From the IMG/VR virus record IMGVR_UViG_3300045975_000133, positions 1 to 28,777 of that record: DNA of 28,777 nt; one strand, written 5' to 3'. This document shows, piece by piece, positions 1 through 6,864 of this stretch. Position 1 is the stretch's first letter; the number at the start of each line of letters is the position of its first letter. Position numbers and translations under genes: made by a program. A model generated the notes under the pieces. The model ran no database searches. It saw only the letters and a list, made by a program, of their open reading frames with translations, and had not been told where the DNA came from. Source of the stretch: a virus.

Positions 1-885
1 TTCCACCGCGAGGAGTACAACGCACCGGTGCCGGCCGGCGTGGATCTTTTAACGTTTGGGGCAGACACGCACCCGGATCGCCTCGAGGTGGAGGTATTGG
101 GGTGGGGCGCCGGCGATGAAACCTGGTCCATTGACTATCGCGTGTTTTGGGGTGATCCGAACAAATATCCCGGCACGGTGTGGAGTGAGTTCGAAGATTT
201 TTTATTGACGCAATGGGATCATGAATTGGGTGTGACCATGACGATCAGCGCCGGCGCGATCGACTCGCACGGTGGTTGTTCTGATGGTGTCTATAAATTC
301 TGCAAGGCCAACCAGCGGCGCCGGTGGTTTGCGATCATTGGTGCCAGCAAACCAGGCAAACCAATCGTGCCGAAAAAGTTTTCATTGGTTGGACCACGCA
401 CCAAACTGTTTACGGTGGGCACGGAGCAAGCGAAAGACAAAGCGGCCGCGGCGTTGCGCATTGAAGTGCCGGGACCGGGTTTCTGCCACTTCCCGATCAT
501 CTACTCTGACGATTATTTCAAACAGCTGACCAGTGAGCATCGCGTGCGAGCGGTGCGGTTGGGGTTTTCGGTTTGGCGTTGGGTGAAGAAAAAAGCTGGC
601 GCGCGAAACGAGGCATGGGATTGCCGCGTGTATAACATTTTCGTGAAAGAATTTTTGCGGCCGAACTATGAAAAACTCCGCGCGCGGTTGCTCGAGCGAG
701 TGGCCGCGGCACAAGACCAGGAGCAACCGCAAGCGCCAACCGCGGCAACCGATCAGCAAACTAAACGCGAGGCCACGGATCAGGGTGTGGGCAATACACC
801 GGAACGATTGCCACGCGCCTGGCGGTTGCCGCGGCGCCGGCCAGGTGGTGGTGGCCGCGGTGGTGGTTTTGTCGGTAACTGGTAA
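1..885 (+). CDS. Phage terminase large subunit, GpA family (C-terminal part, 5' truncated)
   Basis: The frame is open from the first base and gives 294 residues ending at a TAA. It is the nuclease half of a lambda gpA-type packaging ATPase, which cuts concatemeric DNA and docks on the portal. The seen motifs match the family: GADTHPDR (Asp22 of the partial protein) opening an RNase H-like strand, then LEVEVLGWG, IDYRVFWGDP, and IDSHGGCSDGVYKFCK (Asp88), equivalent to the usual DSGGH..VY.FC block. The ATPase domain is missing only because the window starts inside the gene. The last roughly 60 residues are low-complexity (Gln/Ala/Thr, then Arg/Gly-rich) and look like a variable tail. The identification is strong; the true start lies outside the window. 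Confidence 0.93.
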   Translation, partial: FHREEYNAPVPAGVDLLTFGADTHPDRLEVEVLGWGAGDETWSIDYRVFWGDPNKYPGTVWSEFEDFLLTQWDHELGVTMTISAGAIDSHGGCSDGVYKFCKANQRRRWFAIIGASKPGKPIVPKKFSLVGPRTKLFTVGTEQAKDKAAAALRIEVPGPGFCHFPIIYSDDYFKQLTSEHRVRAVRLGFSVWRWVKKKAGARNEAWDCRVYNIFVKEFLRPNYEKLRARLLERVAAAQDQEQPQAPTAATDQQTKREATDQGVGNTPERLPRAWRLPRRRPGGGGRGGGFVGNW

Positions 886-889
886 CGGT

Positions 890-902
890 TGTCCACGGTT
901 GA
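890..902. promoter_or_regulatory. Near-palindromic motif TGTCCACGGTTGA, copy 1
   Basis: This is a one-mismatch variant of the dyad TCAAC-G-GTTGA. It lies just after the terminase stop and 15 bases ahead of the next start. Exact copies occur in two other intergenic spaces (12088-12100 and 26430-26442). Copies 1 and 2 are both followed by TAG, extending the match to 16 positions. It could be an operator or a promoter element; the function is inferred only from placement. Confidence 0.3.
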
Positions 903-917
903 TAGACTGTTTCACCT

Positions 918-1280
918 ATGACTGAGGAGCGGCATTCGTGCCCGGCGTGCGGTTATGGGCTGATGAACAATTGTCCAGTGGCGGCGCGCGATCGCCGGCG
1001 CGCCAATCTAAGGTTGGTCACAATGACAAGCGAATTGCACCGGCCGGATCTGCACCTGGTAACGATTGCACCAGGCAAAGCACCGGGCGGGGTGTGGGTG
1101 CGGATCTGCACTGATGATCGTTTGCTCAGTGAATACGCGATCACCAATCTGCAACAGCTCGAGGCACAGATCGATTGTGACGCGGCGATCGTGGTCGAGG
1201 CCGGCCACGTGCGGGTGTGGACACGGTTTTATGATGGCGACACCGGCGCATGCATGCGCACGATAATCAAGGATCCATGA
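918..1280 (+). CDS. Hypothetical phage protein with N-terminal CPxC motif
   Basis: The reading frame gives 120 residues and I do not recognise its family. Residues 8-19 contain C-P-A-C and another Cys, a possible half zinc knuckle. Residues from about 36 on look like a compact alpha/beta domain (HLVTIAPGK, VWVRICTDD, AAIVVEAGHVRVWTRFYDGD). The start is uncertain: ATG 918 has no clear Shine-Dalgarno, while an internal ATG at 1023 (MTSELHRPDL) has AAGG about 9 bases upstream and would drop the Cys-rich segment. The stop overlaps the next start by ATGA, so the two genes are translationally coupled. In lambda-like phages small genes at this site are often poorly conserved. It is likely a real gene of unknown role. 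Confidence 0.6.
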   Translation: MTEERHSCPACGYGLMNNCPVAARDRRRANLRLVTMTSELHRPDLHLVTIAPGKAPGGVWVRICTDDRLLSEYAITNLQQLEAQIDCDAAIVVEAGHVRVWTRFYDGDTGACMRTIIKDP

Positions 1281-1477
1281 CGCAATGCGAGAAAATCACC
1301 TGGGTGGTTTGTGGTCCAGATCCTTACCTGGCCACCTGTCAACGGTGCGGCCAACACGTGGCCAAACCACCACTGCCGGCGCCGATTGATGCCTTTATTC
1401 GCTACCTGCAATATGCGTGCGAGCTGCACCGTTACTGTCAACCAACCAGCAAAAAAAAACTCGCAAAGCACCGTTAG
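1277..1477 (+). CDS. Small zinc-ribbon-like protein (66 aa)
   Basis: ATG 1277 overlaps the preceding stop as ATGA, and this coupling decides the start over an in-frame ATG at 1250 inside the previous gene. The product has C21-x2-C24 and, after about 23 residues, C48-E-L-H51-R-Y-C54, arranged like a small zinc ribbon. The C-terminus is basic (KKKLAKHR). It sits between the terminase and the adaptor/gpW gene. No specific function can be given; nucleic-acid or protein binding through a zinc site is the reasonable guess. It is one of several small Cys-rich proteins in this phage. Confidence 0.55.
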   Translation: MTQCEKITWVVCGPDPYLATCQRCGQHVAKPPLPAPIDAFIRYLQYACELHRYCQPTSKKKLAKHR

Positions 1478-1508
1478 TGCCGTTTTGGTGGGGCAGTGCA
1501 CGCGCGGT

Positions 1509-1536
1509 TTTTTTGCTTCTAACAGGCTGCACAAAA
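1509..1536 (+). repeat. 28-nt direct repeat, copy A, upstream of the adaptor-gpW gene
   Basis: This segment (six T, then GCTTCTAACAGGCTGCACAA and two more A) recurs without a mismatch at 3643-3670. Copy A ends 30 bases before ATG 1567, which has no recognisable Shine-Dalgarno. The same arrangement is seen at copy B. It may be a phage promoter or a 5'-UTR translation element. It is noncoding in the surrounding frames. Confidence 0.75.
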
Positions 1537-1566
1537 GCGATCCAGCTTGGCTAATATCCGCGGCCA

Positions 1567-2097
1567 ATGCCGGCGCCAACGCAAACAAAAGATCCCGCGA
1601 CAACCGGAAGCTACACGCTTGATTGGACACCCTACCTGGCGCCAAGCGTAAACATTCAAACTTCAGTCTGGGAGATTCCTACCGGATCTGATCTCACGAT
1701 CGTGACTGAATCCAAGACCACCAAAACCACCAACGTGCGGATCGGTGGCGGCACCAGCGGCAATGAGTATGCGATCTATAACACTGTCACAGACGACAAC
1801 GGCATGATTGCCGGCCGGCGTGGTTTTGTGTTGCGGGTGTTAGACGCTCTCTTAATCCACGAAGAAAGCGATCTCGAAAAACAGTTGAGTGCGTTGCGCG
1901 TGGCGCTTGGCGCCAAAGCGGCCAGCGATACGCAGGAGTACCAGATCGCCAACCGCATGAAGCAACGATACAGTTTCGAAGATCTGCTAGCGTGGGAGAA
2001 ACGGTTGTCAGAGTTGGTCAACCAGGAGCGCCGGCAAGCGGGTGGACCAGGGTTTTTCAGAAACGTTTACGTGCGGCCAGTGGAACCGGGACCATAA
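1567..2097 (+). CDS. Fusion of a fiber-tail-adaptor-like domain and a gpW-like head-tail joining domain
   Basis: The 176-residue product has two parts. Residues 8-92 (YTLDWTPYLAP, TSVWEIPTG, VRIGGGTSGNEYAIYNTVTDDNG, RRGFVLRV) match the small beta-domain found in phage fiber-tail adaptor proteins. Residues 100-176 (LEKQLSALRVALGAKA, RYSFEDLLAWEKRLSELVNQERR, GGPGFFRNVYVRP) follow the gpW pattern: two helices around a beta hairpin, then a basic tail with GP-F-V as in lambda gpW. Lambda gpW (68 aa) plugs the filled head below the portal, and this gene lies immediately before the portal as expected. The fusion in one frame is unusual because the two domains are normally separate proteins. No Shine-Dalgarno precedes the ATG; the 28-nt repeat lies 30 bases upstream. 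Confidence 0.72.
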   Translation: MPAPTQTKDPATTGSYTLDWTPYLAPSVNIQTSVWEIPTGSDLTIVTESKTTKTTNVRIGGGTSGNEYAIYNTVTDDNGMIAGRRGFVLRVLDALLIHEESDLEKQLSALRVALGAKAASDTQEYQIANRMKQRYSFEDLLAWEKRLSELVNQERRQAGGPGFFRNVYVRPVEPGP

Positions 2098-2102
2098 CAG
2101 AA

Positions 2103-3632
2103 ATGCAATCTCTCAACCTCGAGCTACCAACATTCCGCGAGATCGAACGCGCCAGGTTGAAAAGGCAACGCGCGCAACACTGGCGCGCGATGCAGCAACG
2201 GCGCTTTGAGGCCGCAGTACAAAACCGCTTGACCAATGATTGGGTGGCGCCGGTTACTTCGATCAATGCGGAGTTGCGCCAGGGGTTGCGCACCATGCGC
2301 GCGCGCGCTCGAGAGCTGGCGCATAATGATGGCTACATGAAAAAGTTTTTGAGCATGTGCCGATCGAACATTGTTGGACCACGCGGGATCCGCTTACAGG
2401 TGCGCGCCACCAACGGGGGCGACGAACTGGATTCAGTATTGAACGCACAGATCGAGGCGGCCTGGTCCAGGTGGTGCCATAAAGAGAGCTGTACGGTATC
2501 GCAAAAACTCACCTGGTTGGATGTGCAAAACCTGGTAGTCACTCAACTATTCCGCGATGGTGAGTGCCTGGTGCGCAAGGTAACGGCCGCGAATGGTTTT
2601 GGGTTTGCGCTCAAGCTGATCGATGTGTCTTACCTGGATGAAACGTATAACGAGCAATTGGCCAACGGCAACCGGGTGTTAATGTCGGTGGAGGTGGACC
2701 AGGATGAACGGCCGGTGGCTTACTACCTCACGACACCATACGGTTTCACACAAACGCAAAGTAGACCAATGGAACGGGTGCGGGTGCCGGCCGCGGAGAT
2801 CATCTATTTGCCGTTCTGGTTGGATGATGAATCGGCCACGCGATCGGCGCCGGCCGCGCACGCGGCCATGCGCAATTTGCGCGAGTTGGGCGCCTACATT
2901 GAAGCAAAGGTGGTTGCCTCGAGGATCGAAGCTTGTCAAATGGGTTTTCTTATTCCACCGGAAACAGACGAACCACCAGCGCTTGGCGAGGAACAAGCGA
3001 TCCCACCGGAGGTGGAGGCCGAACCGGCGATCTTTCCGGTGTTGCCACCTGGCTATGACATGAAGATGTTTGATCCGAAAAATCCCAACGGCCAGGAGGG
3101 TGAATTTCTCAAGGCCATGCTGAAAGGGATCGCGGTGGGTTTCGACGTGGATTATTCAACCTTTGCCAGTGATATGCGCGAGGTGAATTTCTCGAGCATT
3201 CGCGCCGGCATTATGGAAGTGCGCGAGGTGTGGAAAGCCTGGCAACAGTGGATCATCGAACATCTACACCGCGAGGTCTATATGCCCTGGTTGAGATCTG
3301 CACTGATGGCCGGGGCGCTCGAGGGGGTGTTGCCGCGTGATATTGATCGGGTGATCAATGCGCGCTGGTTGCCGCGCGGGTGGGGTTATGTAAATCCGTT
3401 GCAGGATGGCCAGGCTGATGCGTTGCGCGTTCACAGCTCATTCACCACGCGCACCGCGGTGGCCGCGGATGAAGGGGAAGATCTCGAGGAGATTTTTCAG
3501 ACGTTGAAAGCGGAAACGGAGCTGGCGGCAAAGTATGGGATCACCCTCACGGCCGGACCACCAGGGGCACAACCACCAACCAACAACACTCAAAACCAAC
3601 CAACCGATGCCACGGACCAGGCCGGCGCCTGA
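2103..3632 (+). CDS. Portal protein, lambda gpB family
   Basis: This 509-residue protein is close in length to lambda gpB (533). Such portals form the dodecameric ring at one capsid vertex through which DNA enters and leaves. Diagnostic segments are the long basic N-terminal helices, KKFLSMCRSNIVGPRGIRLQ, LFRDGECLVRK, AEIIYLPFW, AYIEAKVVASRIEACQMGF, then FPVLPPGYD, GIAVGFDVDYSTFASDM, VNFSSIRAGIMEVRE and MPWLRSAL. I chose ATG 2103 because it is the first start after the preceding stop (2095-2097); an in-frame ATG at 1992 would lie inside the gpW-like gene. The last roughly 25 residues are Pro/Thr/Gln-rich. It stands between the gpW-like gene and the protease-capsid gene, the usual lambda order. 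Confidence 0.95.
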   Translation: MQSLNLELPTFREIERARLKRQRAQHWRAMQQRRFEAAVQNRLTNDWVAPVTSINAELRQGLRTMRARARELAHNDGYMKKFLSMCRSNIVGPRGIRLQVRATNGGDELDSVLNAQIEAAWSRWCHKESCTVSQKLTWLDVQNLVVTQLFRDGECLVRKVTAANGFGFALKLIDVSYLDETYNEQLANGNRVLMSVEVDQDERPVAYYLTTPYGFTQTQSRPMERVRVPAAEIIYLPFWLDDESATRSAPAAHAAMRNLRELGAYIEAKVVASRIEACQMGFLIPPETDEPPALGEEQAIPPEVEAEPAIFPVLPPGYDMKMFDPKNPNGQEGEFLKAMLKGIAVGFDVDYSTFASDMREVNFSSIRAGIMEVREVWKAWQQWIIEHLHREVYMPWLRSALMAGALEGVLPRDIDRVINARWLPRGWGYVNPLQDGQADALRVHSSFTTRTAVAADEGEDLEEIFQTLKAETELAAKYGITLTAGPPGAQPPTNNTQNQPTDATDQAGA

Positions 3633-3642
3633 GTTCTAAAAA

Positions 3643-3670
3643 TTTTTTGCTTCTAACAGGCTGCACAAAA
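3643..3670 (+). repeat. 28-nt direct repeat, copy B, upstream of the protease-capsid gene
   Basis: This copy is identical over 28 bases to 1509-1536, starts 10 bases after the portal stop and ends 29 bases before the GTG start at 3700. As at copy A, the downstream gene lacks a Shine-Dalgarno. The word CGATC follows both copies after one or two variable bases. The fixed position relative to two different head genes argues for a regulatory element. Confidence 0.75.
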
Positions 3671-3699
3671 ACCGATCGCGCAAAGTAACTTGCGCGAAC

Positions 3700-5667
3700 G
3701 TGACCACGCCACGCACCAACACAACACAAAAAAGCGAAGCTGAGATCATTCGAGAGTTGATCGGGCAGCGCCAGGATCGCACGTTTGTGATCGTGGACCA
3801 GCAGCGCGCGATCGATGAGGAGGCGCGCACGGTCCAGGTGGCGTTTGCCTCAGAGACACCGATCGAGCGGTGGTACGGCACTGAGGTGTTGCGTTGTGAT
3901 CCAGGGTCAGTGATGTTGGAGCGCCTCAACAACGGGGGCGCGCTCCTGGCCGATCACAACACGCGCAACCAGGTGGGTGCGGTGGTCCGCGGCACAGCGC
4001 GCGCTGATGGTGATCGCATTTGCCGGGCTACCGTGAAGTTTTCCCAACGCCGCGCGGGTGCTGACGAATTCCAGGATGTGAAAGACGAGATCCGATCGCA
4101 AATATCCGTGGGCTACGTGGTCCACGAATACACGGTTGATAAAGACACGGAAACCTACACGGCCACGCGTTGGGAACCGTTAGAGATCTCCACCGTTTCG
4201 ATCGCGGCTGATGTGGTGGGTGCCGGCGTTGGCCGTGACCACCCGGCCGCAGTGCCAACGCCACCAGCAACACCCACCACGCCAACAGCAACACCAACCA
4301 CAAATAATTTGGAAAGAGGTGCCGCAACAATGGAACCAAACATAGAGCAACCAACCGCACCGGCGATCGTTTCGGAGGTTGCGCGCGCAACCGAGATCAT
4401 GGATCTGGCAAAGGTGATCGATGCACCTGGCGAAACGCTCGCGCAGGAAGTGGCGCGGGATGCGATCGCCGGCGGCAAGACACTGGCAGAATTCCGGCAA
4501 ATGGTTTTTGACAAGCGGCGCGAACGCGAACAGCGCAACCAAACACCGGTGACGGTCCAGGGCAACGTGATCGATCTCACGGAGCGCGAGAAAAAACAGT
4601 TTTCGATCCGCAACGCGATCCTGGCCGATGTGAACGTGCGCATGGGGCAAAGATCGGAAAACAGTTTCGAGTTGGAGATCAGCGAGGAGATCGCCAAGCG
4701 GTTGCCGGCCAATCACCAGCGGCATGGCGGCATTCTGATCCCGACCACGATCGCCTTGCGAGGGGGACCGGAATTCTTAGCACGCCGCGCGCCGGCGCAA
4801 GTGCGCGCCGGGTTGGACACCAAGACCAGCACCAAAGGCCAGGAGCTGGTTTTTACTGAATTCGGATCCTTCATTGATCTGCTACGCAACCGCGCGTTGG
4901 TGATCGCGTTGGGGGCCACGGTGTTGCCAGGGTTACAGGGCAACGTGGCGTTTCCGCGGCAGACCGGCGCCGGCACGTTGGTGTGGGTGACTGAGAATCC
5001 GGGATCCGATGTGGCCGAGTCCAACCTGACGTTGGACCAGGTTGTCTTATCACCCAAAACCGCGCAAAGCACCACTAGTTATTCCCGGCAGCTCCTGGCA
5101 CAAAGTGCGGTCGATGTTGACGGGTTGGTGATGAACGATCTTTCAGAGATCACGGCACTAGGTATTGATCTGGCGGCACTGCACGGCACCGGCGCGCCGC
5201 AACCAACCGGCATCTACACGGCCACCGGCGTTAATTCGGTCGCGTTTGGGGGATCGGTTACTTATGAAAAGTTGGTGGCAATGGAAACGGAGGTCGCCAG
5301 CGATAATGCCGACATCGGCACAATGGCATACCTGGCCACGCCGCAGGCTCGAGGCAAAGGCAAGATCACACCGGAGCTGGCCGGCGAACTATCGCAACCG
5401 ATCTGGCGCGGCAATGAGGTGAACGGCTACCGCGCGGAAGTTACCAACCAGCTGAAGAAAAATCTTGGCGTGGGCACCAACGAGCATGGTCTAGTGTTTG
5501 GTGTCTGGTCGCAATTGATGATCGGTGAGTGGGGCGTGTTGGAGATCATCACAGATCCTTACGCCAAAAAGAAACAGGGCATGATCGAAGTGACCAGCTT
5601 TATCATGGTCGATGTGCAATTGCGGCATGGCGAAAGTTTCTGCAAGGCCACCGGCTTGATCCCGTAA
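3700..5667 (+). CDS. Prohead protease - HK97-fold major capsid fusion polyprotein
   Basis: The 655-residue product begins with an S78/U35-type prohead protease (about residues 20-180). Candidate catalytic residues are His86 in LLADHN, Ser136 in QISVGYVV and Glu162 in PLEISTVSIAAD. A Pro/Thr-rich linker (about 185-205) leads to a helical, charged delta/scaffold-like segment (about 211-310). An HK97-fold capsid domain follows (about 320-655), with IPTTIALRG, VLPGLQGNVAFPRQTG, VWVTENPGS, LSPKTAQSTTSYSRQLL, AALHGTGAPQPTGI and IEVTSFIMVDVQLRHGESF. It would supply protease, scaffold and shell, with the protease released by self-cleavage. The start is a GTG with no clear Shine-Dalgarno. A strong internal ribosome site before Met211 suggests separate capsid synthesis. 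Confidence 0.93.
   Translation: MTTPRTNTTQKSEAEIIRELIGQRQDRTFVIVDQQRAIDEEARTVQVAFASETPIERWYGTEVLRCDPGSVMLERLNNGGALLADHNTRNQVGAVVRGTARADGDRICRATVKFSQRRAGADEFQDVKDEIRSQISVGYVVHEYTVDKDTETYTATRWEPLEISTVSIAADVVGAGVGRDHPAAVPTPPATPTTPTATPTTNNLERGAATMEPNIEQPTAPAIVSEVARATEIMDLAKVIDAPGETLAQEVARDAIAGGKTLAEFRQMVFDKRREREQRNQTPVTVQGNVIDLTEREKKQFSIRNAILADVNVRMGQRSENSFELEISEEIAKRLPANHQRHGGILIPTTIALRGGPEFLARRAPAQVRAGLDTKTSTKGQELVFTEFGSFIDLLRNRALVIALGATVLPGLQGNVAFPRQTGAGTLVWVTENPGSDVAESNLTLDQVVLSPKTAQSTTSYSRQLLAQSAVDVDGLVMNDLSEITALGIDLAALHGTGAPQPTGIYTATGVNSVAFGGSVTYEKLVAMETEVASDNADIGTMAYLATPQARGKGKITPELAGELSQPIWRGNEVNGYRAEVTNQLKKNLGVGTNEHGLVFGVWSQLMIGEWGVLEIITDPYAKKKQGMIEVTSFIMVDVQLRHGESFCKATGLIP
4311..4332 (+). 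promoter_or_regulatory. Internal ribosome-binding site and ATG for a free capsid protein
   Basis: GGAAAGAGGT (4311-4320) stands nine bases before an in-frame ATG at 4330 (Met211 of the fusion). It falls just after the Pro/Thr-rich linker and before the delta/scaffold-like segment. Translation from here gives a 445-residue scaffold-plus-capsid protein without protease. The Shine-Dalgarno is better than that of the upstream GTG start, which fits the need for far more capsid than protease. Confidence 0.6.
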
Positions 5668-5713
5668 GTTGGACCAGGCGGGCACACTTTTTTTCTTCGA
5701 GGAGGGTTGACCA

Positions 5714-5971
5714 ATGCCACCGGTGGAAATACAAAACGAAAAGGGACCAACCACGCGGCTGAAGTTTATCCGCAACACCGCATACAACGGCGCGGATTAT
5801 GGTCCAGACTATGAAACCGACACGTGCGAGGTTGACTCACGCTATGCACCGCAGTTTGTGGCTAACGGGCGCGCGGTGGAGGTGGGCGGCAAAGGTGGAC
5901 CAAAGACCGGCGAGGCGCAAACGCGAGATCCCGAACCGGAGAACCGCGATCCCGAACTAAAAAAAAAGTAA
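5714..5971 (+). CDS. Small head protein of unknown function (85 aa), ending in a slippery A-run
   Basis: ATG 5714 follows a clear Shine-Dalgarno (GGAGG at 5701-5705). The product starts PPVEIQNEKGPTTRLKFIRNTAYNGADYGPDYE, a short beta-rich domain, and ends in a low-complexity charged tail with two RDPE-type motifs and three lysines. It lies between the capsid and the FII-like joiner, where lambda has gpFI and other phages have decoration or head-completion proteins. I do not recognise the family. The last codons lie on nine consecutive A bases immediately before the TAA, creating a candidate -1 frameshift site that would add a lysine-rich tail. Confidence 0.7.
   Translation: MPPVEIQNEKGPTTRLKFIRNTAYNGADYGPDYETDTCEVDSRYAPQFVANGRAVEVGGKGGPKTGEAQTRDPEPENRDPELKKK
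5962..5968 (+). other. Candidate -1 programmed frameshift site A_AAA_AAG
   Basis: In the zero frame the codons are AAA (5963-5965), AAG (5966-5968) and then TAA (5969-5971). The heptamer A AAA AAG is the E. coli dnaX slippery sequence and is in the correct phase. A -1 slip bypasses the stop and enters a frame open to 6054. Frameshifting is inferred; a homopolymer sequencing error would give the same picture. Confidence 0.5.
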
Positions 5972-6054
5972 AGCGAGGCGCACGCGTTAAGCAATTGATC
6001 TTGCCGGTGAAAAAAACGAAAAAGGCCAGCAGCAAAAAGGCGCCAAAAAAATAA
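5968..6054 (+). CDS. Lysine-rich frameshift extension of the small head protein
   Basis: Read in the -1 frame, this stretch begins VKRGARVKQLILPVKKTKKA and continues SSKKAPKK before a TAA at 6052, 28 residues in total. It has no convincing start of its own (only in-frame TTG and GTG codons without a Shine-Dalgarno). It fills the otherwise empty space up to the next gene at 6058. About half the residues are Lys or Arg, so it could contact DNA or the negatively charged inner shell. If no frameshift occurs this is simply intergenic. Confidence 0.4.
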   Translation, partial: VKRGARVKQLILPVKKTKKASSKKAPKK

Positions 6055-6057
6055 GGA

Positions 6058-6375
6058 ATGCTGATCGAAAGTGCAGCGGATCGACTCGAGTTCTTTGACA
6101 CTGATGATTTTGCCGTTAATTGCGCTTTGGTGGGGCCGGACTATACGAAAACGATCGCGGTGATCATGAACGCGGTTAGCGAGGCAGTAACGATTTACGA
6201 CACCAACATTGAAGCACCGCAACCGCATTTCCTTTGCCTGGTGGAACAGATAAACGATCTCAACCGGCGCCTGGTAAAGCAATTCACGGCCACGATCGAA
6301 GGTGTTAGTTACCAGCTCGAGCGGATCAGTGATGATCAGGATGGCTTGATTGCCACGGTGTATTTGAAAAAGTGA
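6058..6375 (+). CDS. Head-tail joining protein, lambda FII-like
   Basis: The 105-residue product starts LIESAADRLEFFDTDDFAVNCALVG, the typical opening of small FII-type head-tail joining proteins. It continues with a beta-rich body (KTIAVIMNAVSEAVTIYDTNIEAPQ) and ends with GVSYQLERISDDQDGLIATVYLKK, like the usual 'g..Y.v..i..d..g...l.L'. Members bind the gpW-completed head and form the platform for the tail. The size is close to lambda gpFII (117). The ATG follows AAGGA by only one base, so initiation may rely on coupling to the upstream reading frame, which in its -1 extension ends at 6054. Its order after capsid genes and before the tail terminator agrees with the role. Confidence 0.75.
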   Translation: MLIESAADRLEFFDTDDFAVNCALVGPDYTKTIAVIMNAVSEAVTIYDTNIEAPQPHFLCLVEQINDLNRRLVKQFTATIEGVSYQLERISDDQDGLIATVYLKK

Positions 6376-6851
6376 TGGTTGATTCTATCCGGCAACAGAT
6401 CGTTGACGAGATCAAGATCCGGTTGGCGGCAATCACACCGGCAAACGGTTACGAAACCGATCTTGGCGAGGGGTTGATCCTCGAGGATCCACCAGCTTTC
6501 CAGGAGGAGGAGTTGCCGGCGCTTGGAGTTTTTGATCTGGTCAATCAAATGGCGAAGGACAGCGCCGATCAAAAAGCGATTCCCAATCAGTTGGCCATGC
6601 AGGTGCGGATATTTCTCAAGCGGGAAACCAACCTGGCCACCGCGCGCAAAATGATTGCCGATGTAAAGCGAGCAATCATCAGGGATCCGGGCAGCGGCGC
6701 AATTGATCCCCGACTTGGACCAGTGAACGCGGTGGACACGTTGCCGGAGGAGGATGCAATTATCCGGGATCCCGACACGTACCAGGTGGACGGGGCTTAT
6801 GTTGGTTTCGTGGTCCAGTTTTTGACCGAACCGTTCAACGCTTACCAGTAG
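6375..6851 (+). CDS. Tail terminator / tail completion protein
   Basis: This protein has 158 residues when started at ATG 6375, which overlaps the upstream stop (TGATG); a GTG at 6372 is an alternative. The start IRQQIVDEIKIRLAAITPANGYETDLGEGLIL, followed by EEELPALGVFDLV, is a pattern common in phage tail terminator-type proteins encoded just before the tube gene. The C-terminal segment YVGFVVQFLTEPFNAYQ resembles the final strand of that fold, with the aromatic-rich end. These proteins cap the finished tail tube and connect it to the head joiner. The family assignment rests on pattern and gene order. Confidence 0.65.
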   Translation: MVDSIRQQIVDEIKIRLAAITPANGYETDLGEGLILEDPPAFQEEELPALGVFDLVNQMAKDSADQKAIPNQLAMQVRIFLKRETNLATARKMIADVKRAIIRDPGSGAIDPRLGPVNAVDTLPEEDAIIRDPDTYQVDGAYVGFVVQFLTEPFNAYQ

Positions 6852-6864
6852 GAGATCTCTAGCA

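Noticed and set aside
382-915. 177-codon minus-strand open frame opposite the terminase
   Set aside because: The plus strand carries clear GpA motifs across the same bases; the opposite frame has no start signal or family pattern.
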